Source: Platynereis dumerilii
Lineage: Eukaryota > Annelida > Polychaeta > Phyllodocida > Nereididae
Length of the DNA: 64,000 bases
NCBI GenBank assembly: GCA_026936325.1
Contig: JAPTHN010000003.1
Span: forward strand, 104,761,360 to 104,825,359
Direction: 5' to 3'
Below the pieces are notes generated by a model that was not told the DNA's origin, made no database searches, and was given only the letters and a program-made list of their open reading frames with translations. Position numbers and translations under genes: made by a program. Shown one piece after another: positions 51,221-64,000 of the stretch. Position 1 is the first letter of the stretch, and each line of letters begins with the position of its first letter.

Positions 51221-51784
51221 GCAGTTGACTGACTTCGCTTCTTCGAAACAAGACCAAAAACAAACCTGGCCATTTTAATGGCCACCAAATCCTCCCAAAA
51301 GAGCTGATCATGTACACTGATTATGTTGACACTTCCCCACAATTAAGCCCTCCTCTATCTATTAATTTTAAATTGATTGTGCAGTTCTTTAACAATAATT
51401 TAAGACCTCTGCACAACACCAAAAAGGCCCGTGTTACAAGAACAAGTGGTGAAAGTACAGCCCACAGAATGGCTAAATAGATCCTACTAAAGTGTAATAA
51501 GGCCTAAATTTCCAGTAATGGAACAAAAGATCCCCAAATTTTAATTTTTCTGTGATATTTCTTTTATATACACCAGAGGTCACTGGAGCTCAGTCTGATT
51601 CTCAATTCAGTGTTGTCCTCTTGTGGTTCCAACAAAAAGTTCAGATGTTTTCTGTCAAATGTGCTGTGATGTAGCTATATGTGTATTGTATGTAATTGTC
51701 AAGTCAATAAAAGGCAATAAAAAATGATCTTCACCAAAGATCTCAAGTGCTAGCACAAATAGCAGTCCTGTGACAACAGCCTTT

Positions 51785-51904
51785 GCCTACGGCCATACCA
51801 CGTTGAAAACACCGGTTCTCGTCCGATCACCGAAGTTAAGCAACGTCGGGCTTGGTTAGTACTTGGATGGGTGACCGCCTGGGAATACCAGGTGCTGTAG
51901 GTTT
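51785..51904 (+). rRNA. 5S rRNA: 5S rRNA, right arm unit 2
   Basis: Same sequence as other copies; unaffected by the H4 lesion upstream. Confidence 0.96.
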
Positions 51905-52756
51905 TCTATTTTTCTAAATATTTACTTCGATTCTCAGACATATATATATGCCTATATGACTCTTTCCTTCCTTTCCTTCTTTCTTTCTTTCTTTCTTTCT
52001 TTCTCTCTTTATTTCCTTCCCTACTTCCTTCCTTACTTCCTTCTTTCTTTATTTCTCTCTCTCCTTCTTCTACTCCATCATTATTTTATTAAACAGCATC
52101 AAACAAAGTTAAAATGTCATTTGTGTCTTTACTTCACTTAAATTTCCTCTTTTTAACCACAGACCTCCATGTAAAGTAGAAATGTAAAATCAATCAATAA
52201 TTTACATAATCTTAATTTTTTTGCCTTGTTGCCTGGAGAACAATTCGCAGGTCCACTGGCCTTGCAAACATCTATTCCAATCTTGGCTGCTGTACTGCAG
52301 GCCAATATGTGACGTTTTGTCCACGAGTTGGTAGGGTCAACTTCGCGTGCCCAATTCGCCAACAAAGAATTGGCCTAGACCTTTGCCCTTTTCACAACAT
52401 TGAGTAGAACATCTCTTCTGTCTGCACGACCAAATTCAGTGTCATGGCATCATTATGCTTGCCACGACAGCGATGTTGGCATTTTCACCATCTGCGTTTT
52501 TTGACATAAATCTGAAATGAAGAAGAACTGGAATATCTCAACAACCAGTGGAGTTACGAAGACGGCGATTTCACTGGCTTGTAGCCCGCCGAAAAACGCA
52601 CATTTTGAGGTATATATCAACCCCATGCTCCTCGTAGTCGCCGAGCGACGCGAGCGTGAAACTCATTTTTCTAGATGGTGAAAATGACATACAAGGGCGG
52701 AGCCTAATTTTAGAGCGTCCTGTCACTCTGCCTGACGTCACGGCGCCTTGCTATAA

Positions 52757-53206
<450 letters not shown>

Positions 53207-53947
53207 GAAGTTTTTCTCGACAAAACAAACAACAACTTGGCCTTTTTAAAGGCCACCAAATCCTCCCAAAAGAACAGACCAATGTACACATCCTTATGTT
53301 GACACAATCCCCAAACCAAAAAAAAAACTCCCAAAATTAATTAATTGCATGCATGAAAAATCAATGCATGTGGGCCTATCAACCCTCATGAGTGCCAATA
53401 ACTCAGCTTGGAGGGCTGCACTTTCTTCTATCTAGGCCTATCTATCTGTCTATCTATCTGTCTATCTATCTATCTATCTATCTATAGATATCTAGCTATC
53501 TATCTATTTATTTCACAAAAGTGGTCCAAGTTCTGTCCACAGATATTCATAAAATGTCATCTTTTAGTCTAGCTGACAAATAAGCCATGAATGGCCTCTT
53601 TCTTTGCATGTGTAGCATTTGGTACATGTACATGTACTGTTAATTACCAGTTAGGCCTAATTAGTGAGAAATATAAGCTTTTGGATTTCTTAATTTACAG
53701 AATATATCAAATAGGTCATTCATCTACTTTTTTTATATCAGGAGGCCTACATGCATTTACAAGGCTTATCTTCCTGGCGAAAATCAGCACTTTTTTTTTT
53801 CCATTTTTTTAGACAAAGGGTGGGATTTCATTGATTGGCTTTGTTTGTCAACAATAAGATGTGTACATTGGTCTACTCTTTTGGGAGGATTTGGTGGCCT
53901 TTAGAAAGGCCAAGAGTTGTTGTTGATTTGTGTTTTACACAAGATGC

Positions 53948-54322
53948 TTATTTGGGCTTGTTGCTCTTCTTGGGCAGAAGGACAGCCTGGATGTTGGGCA
54001 GAACTCCTCCCTGGGCGATGGTGACACCGGAGAGCAGCTTGTTCAATTCCTCGTCATTACGGATGGCCAACTGCAAATGTCTGGGGATGATCCTGGTCTT
54101 CTTGTTGTCACGGGCGGCGTTTCCTGCCAACTCGAGGACCTCAGCAGCCAAGTACTCCATGACGGCAGCCAAGTAGACTGGGGCACCAGCTCCAATTCTC
54201 TCAGCATAGTTGCCCTTGCGGAGAAGACGATGGATCCTTCCCACGGGGAACTGGAGACCGGCACGGCTGGACCTGGTCTTGCTCTTTCCCTTTGCTTTTC
54301 CTCCCTTTCCACGGCCTGACAT
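53948..54322 (-). CDS. H2A: Histone H2A, right arm unit 2
   Basis: Identical protein. TATA at 54393-54399 and stem-loop at 53896-53911. Confidence 0.98.
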   Translation of the reverse strand: MSGRGKGGKAKGKSKTRSSRAGLQFPVGRIHRLLRKGNYAERIGAGAPVYLAAVMEYLAAEVLELAGNAARDNKKTRIIPRHLQLAIRNDEELNKLLSGVTIAQGGVLPNIQAVLLPKKSNKPK

Positions 54323-54688
54323 GATGATGCTTTGTGTTGTTGCTTAGTAAAGATACTCGGCAATAATACACGCCGAATCGGCGACAAAATCCCCTTATAC
54401 CACTGGGATGGTGAAAATCGCCCCGCCGGCCAATCAGCATGCGCCTCATTAATTCCAGCATTTGGTAATAATTACCAAAAAAAAAAGTTGGCCAAAGTCA
54501 TTCTTATGCCTCACAATGGCCTCATACAAAATTTCATCCAAATCCGACGAGCCATAAGCTGAATACACAACGGCCAGTTTCATTGGCCTGTGCAGTCATT
54601 TTCACCATTGGGACAACTCGTCACAATATAAAAGAAAAATTAGACTGGCGGTCTGGCATATTGTCCTGCTGTATCACAACAAGACAAC

Positions 54689-55060
54689 ATGCCACCCAAA
54701 GTTGCATCTAAGGGAGCCAAGAAGGCCGCCAGCAAGGCCAAGGCCGCAAGGTCTGGTGAGAAGAAGAAGAAGAGGAGGAGGAGGGAATCCTACTCCATCT
54801 ACATCTACAAAGTCTTGAAGCAAGTGCACCCCGACACTGGAATCAGCTCCAAGGCCATGTCCATCATGAACTCCTTTGTCAACGACATCTTCGAGCGCAT
54901 CGCTGCTGAAGCTTCCCGTCTGGCCCACTACAACAGAAGGAGCACCATCACCTCCAGAGAGATCCAGACTGCTGTCCGTCTTCTCTTGCCCGGAGAGTTG
55001 GCCAAGCACGCCGTGTCCGAGGGAACCAAGGCTGTGACCAAGTACACCAGCTCCAAGTAA
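54689..55060 (+). CDS. H2B: Histone H2B, right arm unit 2
   Basis: Identical protein. TATA at 54627-54634 and stem-loop at 55101-55116. Confidence 0.98.
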   Translation: MPPKVASKGAKKAASKAKAARSGEKKKKRRRRESYSIYIYKVLKQVHPDTGISSKAMSIMNSFVNDIFERIAAEASRLAHYNRRSTITSREIQTAVRLLLPGELAKHAVSEGTKAVTKYTSSK

Positions 55061-57023
55061 ATTATTTACTTGTGAAGCCGACAAACAAACATCAACAACC
55101 GGCCATTTTAATGGCCACCAAATCCTCCAAAGAGAGCTGATCATGTACACATTATTACGTTGACTATCCCCCAAATCAAAAGAAATCCTCCCAACCAACC
55201 AAATTATAATATTATGCAAAAAAAAAAAAGTAATTAGTTTTCAAAAGGTCGAAAAAAAAAAAAAAGTATTTCCCTATTTTGAAAATAGTAAGATTCAGAT
55301 CTAAAATAAATCTAAAAGCCTGTAGGCCCAAATTTGCTTTAAAAAATGCATCATAGTCTCCTTTTCTTCTTTTGTGTCTTCTGTACACACAATACAGTCA
55401 AATCCAATCAAGCCAATTACTGCTGATTGCATGGTATACCTTCTCTGACACTGTTTCATCAATCGATTCTGTTGGTCTAAGTTTGTACAATGCTGTGACA
55501 TGAAGCCATGCCAACTGGCTGTGCTTCCTGAGATTCTGCACCAACAGGCCAATCGCTTGTTCAAACATAGGAATCAGGCTTGGCCTAATTAGGGTTATGG
55601 CAAGTTAGGGTTAGGGCAGATTAGGGTTATGGCAAATTAGGGTTAGGGTTAGGGTTTACTGAGGGTTAGGGTTAGGGTTTACTGAGGTTGGGGTAAAAGT
55701 CCAAGCGGCGGTTAGGGTTAGGCCTGCTTAGAGTTGGGGTTAGGCCGAAGGCCTAACCCCAACTCTAACCGGAGGCCTAACCCTAACCGACGGCTAAACC
55801 AAGCCTAACCTCGACTGCGGGACCTTTTAACACTAACCGGGGCCAAAATTCTAGCATTGACCATCAACTAACCCTAATGTAACATCAACTAACTCTAATG
55901 TGCAGCCATGTATTCCTCCCAGACCATGCTTCCCGTCTGCAGCCGCGGTGCGCGGCCGCAAATCGGGCCCCGTCACCGCAGAAATCTGGCCCCGTCACCG
56001 CAGAAATCTGGCCCCGTCACCGCAGAGACTTCTCCCAATTCTGACCCAAACTTCAAATGCCCATATCTCCGTCAAAAATCAAGTCAGACAGCTGTGGTTG
56101 GTGTCATTCTCTTTCCCTTGCTTTTGGTCACATTGTGGTGTCACTGAAATTTTTATAGCTTCAAACCTCTTTGCGACAGGTCTCTATATGTTCAGTTTGC
56201 TTGATTGCCAGCTGCACGCCAAATAAAGCACACAGCACTTTCTTACTTCACAGGGAACTTTAATGTCACTAGGACCGTTATCTGGCCGATTTTCAGCATC
56301 AAGGCATTGATACCTGTACATGTACAGCAAAAATTGCTAAATAATCTCCAAAATTACACTGTGTCCAAAAGGACCACTTTGGACTACTGCACAGTGATTC
56401 CCTTAACAAATTTGGAAACTAGGCTTGAACCATTGCAAAACCAAGATACTTTTAAAGCTTTTGCCACATTCCCTGCGTTTCTGCCTGTAATAATTTCCTA
56501 ATTAACCCCTGTATGTCATTTTCACCATCTATTTTCCTTAGTGAAACCTCGGTATTTCAGTAATTTTTTTTGAAGTGACCAGTGGGTCGATAAAAACGAT
56601 TTTTAGATTTTCAGAATGGCCTTTGGAAGTCCTATCTGACAAATTTTGTTTTAACTCTCTATCTGCCTCCGTTGCTGAGAAATTAAGGAAAACGTCACTT
56701 CGAGCTTGACACATGCCAAATGGTGAAAATGCCATACAATGTTTACATCCTGAATACACATAACAATACACAAAATTTGCAATGCTGACTTTTGGCACTT
56801 TTATTCATTGCAGAGCCCTGAAATTTCGGCAAGATGACTCAGATCCCATGAGGCACCTCCCACCAAGACCACGTCTTCGGGGGATTAGCCAGAGCGTGGA
56901 TTATCAACTCGGCCGCCTGATTGGCTGCTGGGCGCCGGGCGTGCAGAGCACCGTTAAGGCACAGTCCAGGCGCCCTGGGTATAAATAGGGAGTCAACTCG
57001 GCGAAAATTATTCAGTTTTGTGA

Positions 57024-57353
<330 letters not shown>

Positions 57354-57917
57354 GCAGTTGACTGACTTCGCTTCTTCGAAACAAGACCAAAAACAAACCT
57401 GGCCATTTTAATGGCCACCAAATCCTCCCAAAAGAGCTGATCATGTACACTGATTATGTTGACACTTCCCCACAATTAAGCCCTCCTCTATCTATTAATT
57501 TTAAATTGATTGTGCAGTTCTTTAACAATAATTTAAGACCTCTGCACAACACCAAAAAGGCCCGTGTTACAAGAACAAGTGGTGAAAGTACAGCCCACAG
57601 AATGGCTAAATAGATCCTACTAAAGTGTAATAAGGCCTAAATTTCCAGTAATGGAACAAAAGATCCCCAAATTTTAATTTTTCTGTGATATTTCTTTTAT
57701 ATACACCAGAGGTCACTGGAGCTCAGTCTGATTCTCAATTCAGTGTTGTCCTCTTGTGGTTCCAACAAAAAGTTCAGATGTTTTCTGTCAAATGTGCTGT
57801 GATGTAGCTATATGTGTATTGTATGTAATTGTCAAGTCAATAAAAGGCAATAAAAAATGATCTTCACCAAAGATCTCAAGTGCTAGCACAAATAGCAGTC
57901 CTGTGACAACAGCCTTT

Positions 57918-58037
57918 GCCTACGGCCATACCACGTTGAAAACACCGGTTCTCGTCCGATCACCGAAGTTAAGCAACGTCGGGCTTGGTTAGTACTTGGA
58001 TGGGTGACCGCCTGGGAATACCAGGTGCTGTAGGTTT
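57918..58037 (+). rRNA. 5S rRNA: 5S rRNA, right arm unit 3
   Basis: Same sequence as other copies. Last 5S gene in the window. Confidence 0.96.
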
Positions 58038-58889
58038 TCTATTTTTCTAAATATTTACTTCGATTCTCAGACATATATATATGCCTATATGACTCTTTCC
58101 TTCCTTTCCTTCTTTCTTTCTTTCTTTCTTTCTTTCTCTCTTTATTTCCTTCCCTACTTCCTTCCTTACTTCCTTCTTTCTTTATTTCTCTCTCTCCTTC
58201 TTCTACTCCATCATTATTTTATTAAACAGCATCAAACAAAGTTAAAATGTCATTTGTGTCTTTACTTCACTTAAATTTCCTCTTTTTAACCACAGACCTC
58301 CATGTAAAGTAGAAATGTAAAATCAATCAATAATTTACATAATCTTAATTTTTTTGCCTTGTTGCCTGGAGAACAATTCGCAGGTCCACTGGCCTTGCAA
58401 ACATCTATTCCAATCTTGGCTGCTGTACTGCAGGCCAATATGTGACGTTTTGTCCACGAGTTGGTAGGGTCAACTTCGCGTGCCCAATTCGCCAACAAAG
58501 AATTGGCCTAGACCTTTGCCCTTTTCACAACATTGAGTAGAACATCTCTTCTGTCTGCACGACCAAATTCAGTGTCATGGCATCATTATGCTTGCCACGA
58601 CAGCGATGTTGGCATTTTCACCATCTGCGTTTTTTGACATAAATCTGAAATGAAGAAGAACTGGAATATCTCAACAACCAGTGGAGTTACGAAGACGGCG
58701 ATTTCACTGGCTTGTAGCCCGCCGAAAAACGCACATTTTGAGGTATATATCAACCCCATGCTCCTCGTAGTCGCCGAGCGACGCGAGCGTGAAACTCATT
58801 TTTCTAGATGGTGAAAATGACATACAAGGGCGGAGCCTAATTTTAGAGCGTCCTGTCACTCTGCCTGACGTCACGGCGCCTTGCTATAA

Positions 58890-59339
<450 letters not shown>

Positions 59340-60080
59340 GAAGTTTTTCTCGACAAAACAAACAACAACTTGGCCTTTTTAAAGGCCACCAAATCCTCCC
59401 AAAAGAACAGACCAATGTACACATCCTTATGTTGACACAATCCCCAAACCAAAAAAAAAACTCCCAAAATTAATTAATTGCATGCATGAAAAATCAATGC
59501 ATGTGGGCCTATCAACCCTCATGAGTGCCAATAACTCAGCTTGGAGGGCTGCACTTTCTTCTATCTAGGCCTATCTATCTGTCTATCTATCTGTCTATCT
59601 ATCTATCTATCTATCTATAGATATCTAGCTATCTATCTATTTATTTCACAAAAGTGGTCCAAGTTCTGTCCACAGATATTCATAAAATGTCATCTTTTAG
59701 TCTAGCTGACAAATAAGCCATGAATGGCCTCTTTCTTTGCATGTGTAGCATTTGGTACATGTACATGTACTGTTAATTACCAGTTAGGCCTAATTAGTGA
59801 GAAATATAAGCTTTTGGATTTCTTAATTTACAGAATATATCAAATAGGTCATTCATCTACTTTTTTTATATCAGGAGGCCTACATGCATTTACAAGGCTT
59901 ATCTTCCTGGCGAAAATCAGCACTTTTTTTTTTCCATTTTTTTAGACAAAGGGTGGGATTTCATTGATTGGCTTTGTTTGTCAACAATAAGATGTGTACA
60001 TTGGTCTACTCTTTTGGGAGGATTTGGTGGCCTTTAGAAAGGCCAAGAGTTGTTGTTGATTTGTGTTTTACACAAGATGC

Positions 60081-60455
60081 TTATTTGGGCTTGTTGCTCT
60101 TCTTGGGCAGAAGGACAGCCTGGATGTTGGGCAGAACTCCTCCCTGGGCGATGGTGACACCGGAGAGCAGCTTGTTCAATTCCTCGTCATTACGGATGGC
60201 CAACTGCAAATGTCTGGGGATGATCCTGGTCTTCTTGTTGTCACGGGCGGCGTTTCCTGCCAACTCGAGGACCTCAGCAGCCAAGTACTCCATGACGGCA
60301 GCCAAGTAGACTGGGGCACCAGCTCCAATTCTCTCAGCATAGTTGCCCTTGCGGAGAAGACGATGGATCCTTCCCACGGGGAACTGGAGACCGGCACGGC
60401 TGGACCTGGTCTTGCTCTTTCCCTTTGCTTTTCCTCCCTTTCCACGGCCTGACAT
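60081..60455 (-). CDS. H2A: Histone H2A, right arm unit 3
   Basis: Identical protein. TATA at 60526-60532 and stem-loop at 60029-60044. Confidence 0.98.
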   Translation of the reverse strand: MSGRGKGGKAKGKSKTRSSRAGLQFPVGRIHRLLRKGNYAERIGAGAPVYLAAVMEYLAAEVLELAGNAARDNKKTRIIPRHLQLAIRNDEELNKLLSGVTIAQGGVLPNIQAVLLPKKSNKPK

Positions 60456-60821
60456 GATGATGCTTTGTGTTGTTGCTTAGTAAAGATACTCGGCAATAAT
60501 ACACGCCGAATCGGCGACAAAATCCCCTTATACCACTGGGATGGTGAAAATCGCCCCGCCGGCCAATCAGCATGCGCCTCATTAATTCCAGCATTTGGTA
60601 ATAATTACCAAAAAAAAAAGTTGGCCAAAGTCATTCTTATGCCTCACAATGGCCTCATACAAAATTTCATCCAAATCCGACGAGCCATAAGCTGAATACA
60701 CAACGGCCAGTTTCATTGGCCTGTGCAGTCATTTTCACCATTGGGACAACTCGTCACAATATAAAAGAAAAATTAGACTGGCGGTCTGGCATATTGTCCT
60801 GCTGTATCACAACAAGACAAC

Positions 60822-61193
60822 ATGCCACCCAAAGTTGCATCTAAGGGAGCCAAGAAGGCCGCCAGCAAGGCCAAGGCCGCAAGGTCTGGTGAGAAGAAGA
60901 AGAAGAGGAGGAGGAGGGAATCCTACTCCATCTACATCTACAAAGTCTTGAAGCAAGTGCACCCCGACACTGGAATCAGCTCCAAGGCCATGTCCATCAT
61001 GAACTCCTTTGTCAACGACATCTTCGAGCGCATCGCTGCTGAAGCTTCCCGTCTGGCCCACTACAACAGAAGGAGCACCATCACCTCCAGAGAGATCCAG
61101 ACTGCTGTCCGTCTTCTCTTGCCCGGAGAGTTGGCCAAGCACGCCGTGTCCGAGGGAACCAAGGCTGTGACCAAGTACACCAGCTCCAAGTAA
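60822..61193 (+). CDS. H2B: Histone H2B, right arm unit 3
   Basis: Identical protein. TATA at 60760-60767 and stem-loop at 61234-61249. Confidence 0.98.
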   Translation: MPPKVASKGAKKAASKAKAARSGEKKKKRRRRESYSIYIYKVLKQVHPDTGISSKAMSIMNSFVNDIFERIAAEASRLAHYNRRSTITSREIQTAVRLLLPGELAKHAVSEGTKAVTKYTSSK

Positions 61194-62048
61194 ATTATTT
61201 ACTTGTGAAGCCGACAAACAAACATCAACAACCGGCCATTTTAATGGCCACCAAATCCTCCAAAGAGAGCTGATCATGTACACATTATTACGTTGACTAT
61301 CCCCCAAATCAAAAGAAATCCTCCCAACCAACCAAATTATAATATTATGCAAAAAAAAAAAAGTAATTAGTTTTCAAAAGGTCGAAAAAAAAAAAAAAGT
61401 ATTTCCCTATTTTGAAAATAGTAAGATTCAGATCTAAAATAAATCTAAAAGCCTGTAGGCCCAAATTTGCTTTAAAAAATGCATCATAGTCTCCTTTTCT
61501 TCTTTTGTGTCTTCTGTACACACAATACAGTCAAATCCAATCAAGCCAATTACTGCTGATTGCATGGTATACCTTCTCTGACACTGTTTCATCAATCGAT
61601 TCTGTTGGTCTAAGTTTGTACAATGCTGTGACATGAAGCCATGCCAACTGGCTGTGCTTCCTGAGATTCTGCACCAACAGGCCAATCGCTTGTTCAAACA
61701 TAGGAATCAGGCTTGGCCTAATTAGGGTTATGGCAAGTTAGGGTTAGGGCAGATTAGGGTTATGGCAAATTAGGGTTAGGGTTAGGGTTTACTGAGGGTT
61801 AGGGTTAGGGTTTACTGAGGTTGGGGTAAAAGTCCAAGCGGCGGTTAGGGTTAGGCCTGCTTAGAGTTGGGGTTAGGCCGAAGGCCTAACCCCAACTCTA
61901 ACCGGAGGCCTAACCCTAACCGACGGCTAAACCAAGCCTAACCTCGACTGCGGGACCTTTTAACACTAACCGGGGCCAAAATTCTAGCATTGACCATCAA
62001 CTAACCCTAATGTAACATCAACTAACTCTAATGTGCAGCCATGTATTC

Positions 62049-64000
<1,952 letters not shown>

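Overview
The window is a tandem array of a 6,133-bp animal histone repeat, interrupted by two copies of a LINE (non-LTR retrotransposon). Each complete repeat holds four intronless core histone genes (H2B, H2A, H3, H4) and one 5S rRNA gene; no linker histone H1 is visible. All four histone genes end in the metazoan histone-mRNA stem-loop followed by an AAAGAG-type downstream element. With the TTAGGG-type telomere-like repeats in each unit, this points to a bilaterian animal. The histone proteins look most like those of an invertebrate such as a mollusc, annelid or other lophotrochozoan, or an invertebrate deuterostome. I cannot narrow it further by reading.

Layout. Units are counted from an arbitrary start at the telomere-like block. 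Left arm: four complete units (1-6133, 6134-12266, 12267-18399, 18400-24532), a fifth split by LINE copy A (24533-35003), and a partial sixth (35004-36555). Gene order is H2B(-), H2A(+), H3(-), 5S(-), H4(-). The centre is LINE copy B, 36556-42385, on the + strand with two long open ORFs. Right arm, fully inverted: a partial unit (42386-43650), complete units 43651-49783, 49784-55915 (1 bp short, in H4) and 55916-62048, and a partial unit running off the window end. In total: 10 H2B, 8 H2A, 8 H3, 8 H4 plus one frameshifted H4, and 8 5S genes.

How it works together. H2B and H2A share a 366-bp divergent promoter. H3 and H4 have their own TATA promoters. All give stem-loop-ended, presumably replication-dependent mRNAs. 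The 5S gene lies between H3 and H4 with its internal Pol III promoter and a T-run terminator. Each promoter region carries an inverted pair of a 12-bp motif (CATTTTCACCAT or one-base variant) about 190-203 bp apart, whose role I do not know.

The most notable structure is the LINE/histone relationship. Both copies have their 3' ends within a few bp of the predicted H2B transcription start, in the same orientation. The full-length copy also begins about 35 bp downstream of an H2A TATA box and sits exactly at the point where the array reverses. This suggests a LINE that prefers histone transcription start sites. It also means one copy could be driven by an H2A promoter and read into an H2B gene. 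Long reads across 36.0-43.0 kb are needed to exclude an assembly artefact.
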